From: an uncultured Erysipelotrichaceae bacterium | Lineage (GTDB): Bacteria > Bacillota_I > Bacilli_A > Erysipelotrichales > Erysipelotrichaceae | NCBI GenBank assembly: GCA_947385085.1 | Contig: CANDJN010000025.1 | Span: 1-33,954 of the forward strand | Direction of reading: 5' to 3' | DNA length: 33,954 bases | In this document: piece by piece, positions 15,503-24,800 of the stretch | Layout of the letters: the number at the start of each line of letters is the position of its first letter | Numbering within the stretch: position 1 is the stretch's first letter | The notes under the pieces: generated by a model | The model's input: only the letters and a program-made list of their open reading frames with translations | Told to the model about the DNA's origin: nothing | Database searches by the model: none | Made by a program: the position numbers and the translations under genes

Positions 15503-16518
15503 TCATTACGATGAAGAAAACAGCGCCGAAAGCAGAAATAGACGCCATCATGGGGCGCTTGGCTGCCAAGGGACTACAAATTCATTCCAGCATCGGTGAA
15601 AATTATAACGTGTTTGGCTTGGTCGGCGATACCTCGATTATCGACCCCAAGCAGATTGAAGCCAATCCCCATGTGGAAAGTGTTGTACGCGTCGGCGCTC
15701 CCTATAAAAAAGCCAATCGACTGTTTCATCCCGAGGATACAATCGTCGAAGTGGACGGCATAAAAATCGGAGGCAAGGAAAATATCGTGGTGATCGGAGG
15801 CCCTTGTTCGGTGGAAGGAGAAGCCTCGATTTGTGAAATTGCTCAAGCAGTAAAGGAAAGCGGCGGATGTATGCTAAGGGGCGGCGCCTATAAGCCGCGC
15901 ACCTCACCCTATGCATTTCAAGGCATGGGCACAAAAGGCATTCTGGCATTAAAAAAGGCCAAGGAATTAACGGGACTGCCGATCGTCACCGAGCTGATGA
16001 GCGTTGACAAGCTTGATGAATTTATCGAAAATGTCGATATCATTCAAATCGGTGCCCGCAATATGCAGAACTTTGATTTATTAAAAGCGGTAGGCAAAAC
16101 CGATAAACCGATTTTGTTAAAACGCGGTTTGGCTAACACAATTGAAGAATGGATCATGGCTGCCGAATACATTATGTCGGAAGGCAATGATCAAGTCATC
16201 TTCTGTGAACGCGGTATCCGCACCTTTGAGCCCTACACTCGCAATACACTGGATTTGAGTGTCATTCCGATCATTAAGGAGAAAACTCATCTGCCAATTA
16301 TTATTGATCCCAGTCATGCGACCGGCGATTGGAAACTTGTCGAGGCCATGTCATTAGCAGCGATTGCGGCCGGCGCGGATGGTTTGATCATTGAGGTACA
16401 TGATCAACCGGAGTGTGCATGGTCGGATGGTGCACAATCACTAAAACCACATAAATTTGCGGAGCTGATTCAAAAGGGGCGAACCATTGCCCAGGTAGTA
16501 GGGAGGGACATCGCATGA
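15499..16518 (+). CDS. aroF: DAHP synthase (type I-beta, with N-terminal regulatory domain)
   Basis: Condenses phosphoenolpyruvate and erythrose-4-phosphate to DAHP, the committed step. 339 aa. Residues 1-70 form a ferredoxin-like regulatory domain (MIITMKKTAPKAEIDAIMGR...), as in Thermotoga-type enzymes inhibited by Tyr/Phe. The KDO8P-type catalytic barrel follows: GGPCSVEGEAS (about 100-110, metal Cys103), GCMLRGGAYKPRTSPYAFQGMG, QIGARNMQNFDLLKAVG, PILLKRG and IIIDPSHATGDW with the metal His. Having both an N-terminal allosteric domain and operon-level attenuation would give two layers of end-product control. Overlaps aroC and aroA by four bases each. Confidence 0.95.
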   Translation: MIITMKKTAPKAEIDAIMGRLAAKGLQIHSSIGENYNVFGLVGDTSIIDPKQIEANPHVESVVRVGAPYKKANRLFHPEDTIVEVDGIKIGGKENIVVIGGPCSVEGEASICEIAQAVKESGGCMLRGGAYKPRTSPYAFQGMGTKGILALKKAKELTGLPIVTELMSVDKLDEFIENVDIIQIGARNMQNFDLLKAVGKTDKPILLKRGLANTIEEWIMAAEYIMSEGNDQVIFCERGIRTFEPYTRNTLDLSVIPIIKEKTHLPIIIDPSHATGDWKLVEAMSLAAIAAGADGLIIEVHDQPECAWSDGAQSLKPHKFAELIQKGRTIAQVVGRDIA

Positions 16519-17783
16519 TTGCTAAGGTTTATCCTTCCTTGTGCCATGGCAATGTGGTCATCCCGCCGAGTAAAAGTATGGCGCATCGTGCCATTATCTG
16601 CGCATCGCTCGCCGATGGCAAAAGCCGTATTGATAACGTAGCGTATTCCCAAGACATTTTAACCACAATCGAAGGAATGCGTGCACTTGGAGCCGAGATC
16701 ACCACTTATGATGACTTTGTCGAAATCAAAGGTATTTCCGACTTTTCCCGGTGCCAAGTAAGTGAGATTTTTTGTAATGAATCCGGATCAACCCTGCGTT
16801 TCTTTATCCCGTTGTTCTCGTTGTGTGATAAAGCGATTACCTTTACCGGACAAGGTCGTTTGATGGAACGTCCGCAAAGTGTTTATGAGGAGCTGTTCCA
16901 TGCTCAGGGGCTGCGTTTTGAACATCAAAACAATGGCATCACCATCGAGGGAGCACTGCGCAGCGGCAGTTTTTCCTTGGCAGGCGATGTATCCAGCCAG
17001 TTTATCAGCGGTCTGTTGTTTGCCCTTCCCCTTTGTGAGGGCGATTCGCTGATCACAATTGAAGAACCGTTTGAATCTCGTTCCTATGTGACTTTAACGA
17101 TGCAAATGCTGGAGCACTTCGGCATTACTACCGAATTCATCAACGCTAACACGATTAAGATCTGTGGCAAACAAAAATATCATGCCGGCTGTTATACCAT
17201 CGAAGGCGATTATTCACAGCTCGCATTCTTCGCCTGCATGGCGGCGCTGCATCATGATCTTTCCATCACCGGAGTAAGCCATACCTCTAAGCAGGGCGAT
17301 AAGGCAATTATGAAAATACTAAAGCAGGCTAATGTAAAATATCGGGAAATCCCCAACGGCTATCAAATTTCCAAAAGTGAAGTTAAGGGCTGTGAAATTG
17401 ATCTGGCAGACTGTCCCGATCTGGGTCCGATTCTCTGTGTGCTCGCTTCCTTTGCGCAAGGACAGACTCATATTAAAAATGCCGGAAGACTGCGAATCAA
17501 AGAAAGTGATCGCATCGCCGCGATGGAAGCGGAGCTTACCAAGCTGGGTGTGAATATTCACAGTAAGGACGGCGACATCTATATTGAAGGCAAACCAACC
17601 TATCCCGGTGGCGTCACCTTAGAAGGACATGGGGATCATCGCATCGTCATGAGCATGGCAGTCGCCGCAACGCTCTGTCAAAATCCCTGTACCATCATCG
17701 GTGCTCATGCCGTCGCAAAATCATATCCGCAGTTTTTCGACGATCTCAAAAGTGTGGGAATCGAGGTAGAGCGCTATGAATAA
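16515..17783 (+). CDS. aroA: 3-phosphoshikimate 1-carboxyvinyltransferase (EPSP synthase)
   Basis: Joins phosphoenolpyruvate to shikimate-3-phosphate. 422 aa, normal length. N-terminal PPSKSMAHRAIICASLADG (shikimate-phosphate/PEP lysine), NESGSTLRFFIPL, the RPQSVYEEL segment, GDVSSQFISGLLFALPL, EGDYSQLAFFACMAAL, GRLRIKESDRIAAM (catalytic Glu/Asp region) and the C-terminal GHGDHRIVMSMAVAA are all present. Sensitivity class to the PEP-mimicking inhibitors of this family cannot be settled by eye. Starts within the aroF stop and ends eight bases inside tyrA. Confidence 0.97.
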   Translation: MIAKVYPSLCHGNVVIPPSKSMAHRAIICASLADGKSRIDNVAYSQDILTTIEGMRALGAEITTYDDFVEIKGISDFSRCQVSEIFCNESGSTLRFFIPLFSLCDKAITFTGQGRLMERPQSVYEELFHAQGLRFEHQNNGITIEGALRSGSFSLAGDVSSQFISGLLFALPLCEGDSLITIEEPFESRSYVTLTMQMLEHFGITTEFINANTIKICGKQKYHAGCYTIEGDYSQLAFFACMAALHHDLSITGVSHTSKQGDKAIMKILKQANVKYREIPNGYQISKSEVKGCEIDLADCPDLGPILCVLASFAQGQTHIKNAGRLRIKESDRIAAMEAELTKLGVNIHSKDGDIYIEGKPTYPGGVTLEGHGDHRIVMSMAVAATLCQNPCTIIGAHAVAKSYPQFFDDLKSVGIEVERYE

Positions 17784-18624
17784 AGATACAAAATTTCTCA
17801 TTATCGGCTTGGGACTCATGGGTGGCAGCTACGCCTATGCCTTAAGCAAGCGCGGTTATCATGTGAGCGCACTTGACATCAATCCTGATGCGACCACCTA
17901 TGCCAAAAAGCATCACATCATTGAAGCAGGAGCCGTATTTGATGAAGAACTCATTCACCAAGCGGATGTCGTCTTTTTTGGACTTTATCCCAATACGATG
18001 ATCGAATGGATTCAAAGCTATCATCACCATTTTAAAAGCGGATGTCTGATCAGCGATGTCGCCGGGGTAAAGTGCTCAATCGTAGAACAATGTCAAGCCT
18101 TATTGAAAGAGGATGACGTGGAATTTATCGCTTCCCATCCAATGGCAGGTAAAGAAGTCAGCGGCGTCACCTATGCCAATGACGAGATGTTTCGCCAAGC
18201 GAATTTCATCATCACCCCTACCGATGCCAACACAAAAGAAGCGATTGACTTTTTGAAGACCTTTGCGCAGGAATTGGAATTTGCGAACATCAGTATCCTC
18301 ACCCCGCAAAAGCACGATGAAATGATCGGCTATGTATCACAGCTGACCCATGCGATCGCCATTTCCCTAATGAATGCGAACGATAACAAAGAGCTTGTCC
18401 ATTACACCGGCGACAGTTTCCGTGATCTTACCCGCATTGCACGAATCAATGAAAAGCTATGGTCTGAATTGTTTTTACTAAATAAGGAAAACCTCATTCG
18501 TGAAATTGATGATTTTGAAGCGGCGTTGAACATTCTAAAGCATGCCTTGATTAAGCAGGATGAAGAATGCCTTCAATCATTGATGATTCAGTCAACGACT
18601 CGCAGAAAATGGTTTGATAAATAA
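17776..18624 (+). CDS. tyrA: Prephenate dehydrogenase
   Basis: NAD(P)+-dependent oxidative decarboxylation of prephenate to 4-hydroxyphenylpyruvate, the tyrosine branch. 282 aa without an ACT domain or fused chorismate mutase. The Rossmann motif is LIIGLGLMGGSYAYALSKRG (about residues 8-27). The active-site His is in ASHPMAGKEVSG, and HDEMIGYVSQLTHAIA is the conserved helical-domain signature. Last gene of the operon. It explains why the leader peptide senses Tyr: no pheA or trp gene is present. Shikimate steps aroD/aroQ, aroE and aroK are missing here and must lie elsewhere. Confidence 0.95.
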   Translation: MNKDTKFLIIGLGLMGGSYAYALSKRGYHVSALDINPDATTYAKKHHIIEAGAVFDEELIHQADVVFFGLYPNTMIEWIQSYHHHFKSGCLISDVAGVKCSIVEQCQALLKEDDVEFIASHPMAGKEVSGVTYANDEMFRQANFIITPTDANTKEAIDFLKTFAQELEFANISILTPQKHDEMIGYVSQLTHAIAISLMNANDNKELVHYTGDSFRDLTRIARINEKLWSELFLLNKENLIREIDDFEAALNILKHALIKQDEECLQSLMIQSTTRRKWFDK

Positions 18625-18691
18625 GAAAGCATCACACTTACGATTTCTTTGCATTATAAAATGATTCCAAGCATTCACTGACTAAGATAAC

Positions 18692-18719
18692 GGCAGCGAC
18701 CATCAAGCTGCCATTTTTT
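18692..18719 (+). terminator. Terminator of the aro-tyrA operon
   Basis: GGCAGC (18692-18697), 9-nt loop, GCTGCC (18707-18712), then A and six T. Confidence 0.88.
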
Positions 18720-18758
18720 CTTCGTTTTTACTGGAGGCTGTTCAATATAAATGATATT

Positions 18759-18793
18759 TTGAACAAGGATAACGATGCTTGTTATACTAACAA
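18759..18793 (+). promoter_or_regulatory. Orphan promoter with an overlapping inverted repeat
   Basis: TTGAAC (18759-18764), 18 nt, TATACT (18783-18788). TTGTTA-TAC-TAACAA (18779-18793) is a symmetric site covering the -10. No ORF follows closely; it may give a longer leader for the gene at 19100 or be a relic. Confidence 0.35.
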
Positions 18794-18898
18794 AAATCGG
18801 TTTGCCAATTGTCATATCAAAAAGCCATTCAATCATCACATGATTTTATTTGAAAAATAACTGAAAAAGTCAAAGATATGCATATTAGTCCAAAATAC

Positions 18899-18926
18899 TT
18901 TACAGCTAATTTCATACGGTTATAAT
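18899..18926 (+). promoter_or_regulatory. Promoter of the 113-aa hypothetical gene
   Basis: TTTACA (18899-18904), 16 nt, TATAAT (18921-18926). The leader would be about 165 nt. It includes a two-codon ORF (ATG GGC TAG at 18967-18975) behind GAAGGG. Confidence 0.6.
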
Positions 18927-19099
18927 GAAGGTATAAAAAGAAACTAATAAAGAGAAGGGTGATAATATGGGCTAGCTTGACTTTTTTAATATGTGAAAGA
19001 GTCTCTCATTGATACATGAATATATTCTGCAGCTTTTTGAAGTATGATTAACAAATTGTGAAAGAGCAATTTAATTGATTAAAGAAAGGAATATTAAAA

Positions 19100-19441
19100 A
19101 TGATTTATAATAAAACTGATATGGTTTTCAAGCATAACGGGTTTGAAATAGATGGTACACCATTCTTAAAAAAGGATATTAAATCAGTAAAAGTATTGAA
19201 TATTGAGTCACAGTTTATCAATAGTGAAAACCGATATGAGCATATTGTTTTAGATGATTTTATTCAAACCGGAGTATTTACTACTCCTAAATTCTATATC
19301 GTATTAAGAATTGAAACGAATAAAGATATTCTTACCGTTTCCATTTCCGATAAACCTGTTCATTATCATTCCAATCAATATTTGCGTGATAAAAAGGAAG
19401 CAGAGAATATTTATAATACAATAGCAAACTTAAAAGAATAG
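19100..19441 (+). CDS. Hypothetical protein, 113 aa
   Basis: The ATG has AAAGGA 9 nt upstream and a promoter about 170 nt before it, so the gene is probably real. The product is soluble, with alternating strands (MVFKHNGFEIDGTPFLKKDIKSVKVL, then FYIVLRIETNKDILTVSISD) and a C-terminal helix (RDKKEAENIYNTIANLKE). This strand-strand-helix plan recalls small bacterial PH-like domains, but I recognise no specific family. Base composition is more AT-rich than in the aro operon. It is convergent with the TOPRIM-like gene, whose stop lies 13 bp away, so it is not in that operon though it may belong to the same accessory island. Confidence 0.65.
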   Translation: MIYNKTDMVFKHNGFEIDGTPFLKKDIKSVKVLNIESQFINSENRYEHIVLDDFIQTGVFTTPKFYIVLRIETNKDILTVSISDKPVHYHSNQYLRDKKEAENIYNTIANLKE

Positions 19442-19454
19442 AAACCAGGCAATT

Positions 19455-20192
19455 TTATACAAGTACTTCTTCCTTATCATTATGTATTTCCTGCTTCAAT
19501 GATACAGATAAATCATGATCAAAGCATAACCCTAAATTAGAGTGTCGTTCTAATGAATGCAGGTCTTCTCTTATATATTCCCATGATTCCTCATAGCCAG
19601 TCATAACAGAGAAGTCAGATCGAGTAATAAAGTGCAAGAAATCAGTTAAATTGTTTTTATATGTCCGCGCAAAAGCATACGAGTCTTTTTCCTTTTCTGT
19701 TTCGCTGCTGTTTTGTTTATTATACAGTACATGATCCAAATTGCATGACATATAGAAAACCCGATAAGGGATGTTCCATATTTCTTTACAGCCATAGAGC
19801 TTATCAAGAATCATCCGTTTTTGTCTGTTGCGATCTTCTATATCCCCCTTATTGCACGTCAGGATTGCCTTATCATGATAAATAGGATGTAGCGCAGTTT
19901 TATCTTCTTTTATATATTTATCATTGATATATGCACCGTCCATATCCACTATATGAATGATCTCTTTAAAATCCGTTTTCTTAAAATGATTCTGCTTTGT
20001 ATACTTCCGAACTTCATCACCAATTTTTGACTTAATATTTCCTACATTCACTCCCCGCTTCGTTGTAATATCACAATGCATGATATGCATATATACGCTG
20101 TTAATATCAAAGATTTTACTCATAACGGCGCCTAGTGCCATCTGGTCTGAAAGTCCTTCTACAATCACAAATATAATTTTCTTACGCGTCAT
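19455..20192 (-). CDS. TOPRIM-like protein, partner of the adjacent ATPase
   Basis: 245 aa from the ATG at 20192, which lies inside the last codons of the ATPase gene (11-bp overlap); the longer frame would lie entirely within that gene. The N-terminus KKIIFVIVEGLSDQMAL carries Glu12, and IIHIVDMDGAY carries Asp83 and Asp85: the E...DxD layout of TOPRIM nuclease/primase domains, with the beta-strand/EGxxD start typical of OLD-type effectors. The remainder (helical, with YRVFYMSCNLDHVLYNKQNSSETEKEKD) is unfamiliar. Inference: Mg2+-dependent nuclease effector controlled by the ATPase. RloB-like or DUF4435-type (PARIS AriB) relationships are possible. Confidence 0.7.
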   Translation of the reverse strand: MTRKKIIFVIVEGLSDQMALGAVMSKIFDINSVYMHIMHCDITTKRGVNVGNIKSKIGDEVRKYTKQNHFKKTDFKEIIHIVDMDGAYINDKYIKEDKTALHPIYHDKAILTCNKGDIEDRNRQKRMILDKLYGCKEIWNIPYRVFYMSCNLDHVLYNKQNSSETEKEKDSYAFARTYKNNLTDFLHFITRSDFSVMTGYEESWEYIREDLHSLERHSNLGLCFDHDLSVSLKQEIHNDKEEVLV

Positions 20193-21597
20193 CGACTTCA
20201 CCAGCCTCTTTAAATGCAAGTGCGATTTCATAATTATTTGTGGAATCGTATGTCGATTCATCCTGCATTCCCAACATAATATCACGATAATAGAAATCAC
20301 GAAGATTATTATTGGTTTTTACATTGCGTAAACGAATATAGCGATTGTTCGGATTGGTCGTCGTAAATGCAATAAAGCCGCGATTCAGCGTTTCTAATGG
20401 ACGCAGATTATGTGAGGTAAACAATAGCTGTCCCTTTCCGTTCTCGGATAGAATCCTGAGCAGTTCTCCAAGCAAGTATTCAAAAATTCCCGAATCCAAT
20501 TCATCAATAGCCACCGTAATCGATGGATTGTTATACACTACAATCAAAAGCTGTAGAACTGAAATAATTTTTTTGATTCCCTCCGATTCATATTGTAAGG
20601 GAATATCCTTTTTGTTTTTATGCGATAATAGTTGAATCCTTTTACCAATCTCTCCATTTGGCAAGCTTTCATTCCCTAACTCTTTAATACCAATCGTCAA
20701 ACCGGGAACCAGCTGCTCCAAAACAATATTCATTTTCTCAATCACGTTCTCAACAACGTTAAACGCTTCTTGGCGAATTAAAGATGAACCGTTTAATTCA
20801 ATCATTAGATTACCAACGGCCCTTGTTTCTTTTCCTTCATACATAAACGCCAGCGGCAATGTATTCATGGTAATAAGACCAGTCTTGGCGGTATCAATAA
20901 TAAATAATTCATAGTTACCAAAAAAAATGAGTTTCTCAATTACAAGCCGATAATATGCATTGTGACAGTTTTTGCGTACCGCATTTAATAATTCCTTAGA
21001 GAAAATAAAAGAACGAGATGTTTCAGAAGTGTATTTTTTCGCAAACAACAACTCAAAATTCGTCTGTTCATCATTTCCTACCAATATCTTATATTTTGTG
21101 GCAGGAATGAAAACATCTTCGCATCTTGTATCAATGATCGGTTGTAATTTAAAAGACACATCCTCGCTTTTACACGAAAAGGATAAAACTTCATCAAATA
21201 CCATAATCTTATAAGCTTCTTCAAAATCATCCATATTGGATTGGGTGTTTTGGGTCGATTCATCAATGCTTTTGCGAATACTGAACTCATAAATAACCGT
21301 ATACTCAGTCTTAAGCCGAGGAGCCTTTATTTTAAATTCAAATTTTAATGTAGCAGCATGTGCGCCTACATGAACGAAATCTACGTAATTAGCCGGAATT
21401 GATTTTCCCATTAATGCCAGCTTTAATAAAGAGAGCGCATCAATCAATGCCGTTTTACCCGATCCGTTTTGACCGTATAGTCCTAAAATGCTTATACCGC
21501 TAGAAGTACGAGTGTTGTCCAGATTCAGAAAGCCATAAGAAACATTCTTAAAATTCTTGATTTCAATGCTTTGTATTCTGGTGGTCGTCTTTTCCAT
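20182..21597 (-). CDS. ABC/AAA-type ATPase of OLD/AAA_15-21 group (candidate defence ATPase)
   Basis: 471 aa. Begins RIQSIEIKNFKNVSYGFLNL, the usual RecF/SMC-like first strand, followed by Walker A GQNGSGKT at residues 42-49. A helical and variable middle follows, then LQYESEGIKKIISVLQLL in the ABC-signature position (about 330-350), Walker B TVAIDELDSG (Asp365-Glu366) and LLFTSHNL (switch His about 396). There is no membrane segment, so it is a cytosolic ATPase and not a transporter. It overlaps the TOPRIM-like gene by 11 bp, so a two-subunit machine is likely: architecture like the split forms of OLD/Gabija or PARIS anti-phage systems. ATG at 21597 follows AGGAGAG. Own promoter and palindromic site upstream. 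Confidence 0.85.
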   Translation of the reverse strand: MEKTTTRIQSIEIKNFKNVSYGFLNLDNTRTSSGISILGLYGQNGSGKTALIDALSLLKLALMGKSIPANYVDFVHVGAHAATLKFEFKIKAPRLKTEYTVIYEFSIRKSIDESTQNTQSNMDDFEEAYKIMVFDEVLSFSCKSEDVSFKLQPIIDTRCEDVFIPATKYKILVGNDEQTNFELLFAKKYTSETSRSFIFSKELLNAVRKNCHNAYYRLVIEKLIFFGNYELFIIDTAKTGLITMNTLPLAFMYEGKETRAVGNLMIELNGSSLIRQEAFNVVENVIEKMNIVLEQLVPGLTIGIKELGNESLPNGEIGKRIQLLSHKNKKDIPLQYESEGIKKIISVLQLLIVVYNNPSITVAIDELDSGIFEYLLGELLRILSENGKGQLLFTSHNLRPLETLNRGFIAFTTTNPNNRYIRLRNVKTNNNLRDFYYRDIMLGMQDESTYDSTNNYEIALAFKEAGEVDDA

Positions 21598-21620
21598 AAT
21601 AACTCTCCTTACGTATTGTC

Positions 21621-21649
21621 ATATTACCACAGTAGAAAGCAAATTTCAA
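21621..21649 (-). promoter_or_regulatory. Promoter of the ATPase-TOPRIM cassette
   Basis: Minus strand TTGAAA (21644-21649), 17 nt, TAATAT (21621-21626), 24 nt before the ATG. Confidence 0.7.
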
Positions 21650-21662
21650 CAGTTGTTTTTAA

Positions 21663-21683
21663 TTTGATACATAATGTATCAAA
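21663..21683. promoter_or_regulatory. Palindromic operator candidate (10+1+10)
   Basis: TTTGATACAT and its exact complement ATGTATCAAA flank a single central base. The site lies 13 bp upstream of the -35 box of the ATPase gene; no other gene is near it. Length and symmetry fit a dimeric regulator. No regulator gene is adjacent. Confidence 0.65.
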
Positions 21684-21786
21684 ATGTTATTTATATATCT
21701 TGTTTTGGCATTACTAATTCTATTGATTCCAGATCAATTATAAAGTCTTACATGTTATAGATGCTTCATAAGACAACTCCTTATGT

Positions 21787-21823
21787 CAAAAAAGCCATGT
21801 GCATCTCTGCCTCATGACTTTTT
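21787..21823 (-). terminator. Terminator of the 1618-aa surface-protein gene
   Basis: On the minus strand AAAAGTCATG pairs with CATGGCTTTT around a 14-nt loop (one mismatch) and ends in six T. It shares the blocks AGTCATGAGGCAG and CATGGCTTTTTT with the nrdG terminator at 29714-29748. Confidence 0.8.
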
Positions 21824-21830
21824 ATTCTAT

Positions 21831-24800
21831 TTATGATTGACGCTTCGATTGCTTTTTCTTAACCTGAGCATAAATCATCGTGACGCTTGTGATGATTAGC
21901 ATGATCCACCACCATACCCATTTGGTCGTATCACCGGTTGACGCTCCCCCGATGTTATTTCTTAACTCAGAATCATCATCAAGCAGATTCTTATCCGGAA
22001 TGCCATCCCCATTGGTATCAATATTATAGTCGGCCTTTCCATCACCATCCACATCAATGTTCAAATATGGTTTTAAACCGCCCATCGTATCATACGTAAA
22101 GCCATTGATCGTAACGACTTTTTCCGGCTTCCATGTCGTGATTTTCACGATGTTTATATCGGCTTTCCCATCATCATCGACATCAATGTTAATTTCCGCC
22201 TTGCCGTCTCCGTCACTGTCAATATTCACATCCGGAATGTTATCGCCGTTTATATCCACGTTGAGATCTGCGACACAGTCATTGTTCAAATCAATATTGA
22301 CATCGGGCATACCGTCATTGTCGGTATCCACATTCACTTTCGTACCGTTTAAAGCGCAAGTATCATTCAGCTTCTGATTTTCATCACTGATCGCATAGCG
22401 CAGTAATTTATCGGTGACGAATGTGATATAATCGCCTTCAATTTGTACATTAATTTCAGTGACCTTGTCATTCTCATCAATTTGATAAACGATCAGTTTT
22501 GCATCACTGCCTGCGCCGCCCATTGCATCACCCATAGATGACGCATACGGTAAATAGACCTTTATTTTACCATCCGCTTGAATTCGTACATTGCCTTTTT
22601 GTAAATAGACGTCGTATACCGCAAGAGGTTTGCGTGGTAGTGGCGGAATTTCATTTTCACTGATGTCATCCACGATTAATACAATACTGGGATCAAAGCT
22701 TGTATCGTCAAGTCCTTCTACCTTCGCGCTCTTATCATCGGTTTCTACAACCTTTTTTCGTAAACTGTTCCATTTATCTAAAGCATCCTGAATCCATTTC
22801 TCAATGTCCTTCTTTTCAGTAGAATCAATCTTATTCTTGATTTCTTCATACTCCTTCTTTACTTGATCAATGATTTTCTTCGATTCATCACTGCCGTCAA
22901 TCTCGGTTTCAATGTCCGGAAGCGGAACAATTTTAAATGTGATTGTGATTTCATTGCCGGCGTTATCGATGGCATAGATTTCATAATCACCGACTCCGCT
23001 GATCTGTTCATCGACATTGTTTTGAATCGTCCCGGCCATGACGCCGTCTTTTTTATACTCGCTGTACGATAAACCGCTGTATTCATCTTTTACATTGACA
23101 ATTCTTGGCAGATAATAGAATTTATACTCGCTCTTATCCTTTACACCGGTGATTGTCGGTGCCTTGGTATCAATCATGATGCTTTCATCATTGCTGAATT
23201 CGCTGCAATTTCCTGCTTTATCACAGGCCTTTGCCTTGATCGTTAACTCCGTATCGTTCTTATAAATAACGATCCCGTTTGTGCTGGTCTTGGTCGTTGT
23301 TCCCTTTTGACTTGTTTCACTGTATTCATAGTGATCAATACCGCTGGTAGCGTCACTGCTTGTCATCGTTACCTGCATTGCGGATTTCATCCAGTTGCCG
23401 AAGCTTAACGCATTGATAAACTTCGCCAGATTGCTCTTATTGATTTCCTGAACACTTAATGTCGGTACTTCCGGCGGTGTTTGATCGATTTTCAACGGAT
23501 ATTGAATGGCTTTCGCTACCACACCGGTACTGGAATTCTTTAAATAGAATTCTGCATTATAAGAACCCTCTGTACTATATACAAGCGGTGATGTCTGGAA
23601 GTTGATTCCATCCTCACTGATTTCATCGTATCCGTTTTTATTCGTTGTAGAAATTTCAACATCGCTGATATACCAGCCGTTCTTTCCCTTGGTTCCTGTT
23701 ACTTTATAATATCCTTCACCATTATTCGGCAATGAATTTGTATTGATAATCAAAGTGCCGTCCTGATATTCAAATTCATAGTTGGGATTGGACAAGCCGC
23801 TTGCCTGTATGCCATCGGTATATCTTCCTGCCGCCTGATTGTCCGGATATTTACTCGTAATTACCAAGGTTCCTAAATCATCACCGTTTATCGGCTGGGG
23901 CTGATAAGTTACGCCATTGTCTTTAAACGCTGAACCGACTGTTTTTGTCACATCCTTCGGTTTCACAATGGTTTTGCGCTTATTAACAGTAATCACTTTT
24001 GTATCGGTAGATTCCTGATAGGAGCTTGTGCCTGCCTTTGTGACCTTTAATGTAAAGGTTCCTACACCGGTAACCTTAACCACACCGTTATTTACGGTTG
24101 CCCCCGTACCATTGTCATTTTCAATCGCCCATGTCACCGCACCGCTTCCTTGTCCACCGCTGTATGATGCAGTGTAGCTGTCCCCATACATCATCGAATC
24201 CTTGCTTGTGATCTTTATTGGTGGATTCTGGGGCGGCAATTCAGACACCGTAATTTGTTTGGTTACGGTCTTTGCGTTATAGTTTTTATTACCGGCTACG
24301 GTAGCTTGTAAAGTAAAGGTTCCGCTAGCCAATAATTTAAACTTATCACCAACAATTTGCGCTACATTATTACCGCTTATGATCGTATAAGTTTCGCTTT
24401 CCCCACTTTCATTACCAGTTGTTGTGATCGCAATTTCTTTATCCACCTGTAATGAATAATTTGATTGATTCGTTATTTGATAATTGTTTTGATCTTTCTT
24501 CTCCACAACAATCGAAACGGTTTTATTAAAGGCGACATCATTTCCATCTGTACCGGTAACAGTAATATTGTAAGTACCGGCATCCAAATCCGTACCTTTG
24601 ACCTTCAGATTACCGCTTGTATCCACACTGAAATGAGATTCATCACCACCACTTCCTAACTGGATGGTTTTGATCGTGGAAGTAGGTTTCCCAGTCGGAT
24701 ATTGAAGCGTAAACGTTCCGATTTTATTGTTTGCCTTTGTGGAAACATCGCCATAAGTAAGTGTTGTACTTACCGGATTGAAATTCACTGTCGGCTTAGG

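Noticed and set aside
22260..22400. CRISPR-like or DNA-level repeat array in the surface genes
   Set aside because: Periodicity is in the protein (12-13 residue calcium loops) with degenerate DNA; no spacers or constant repeats.
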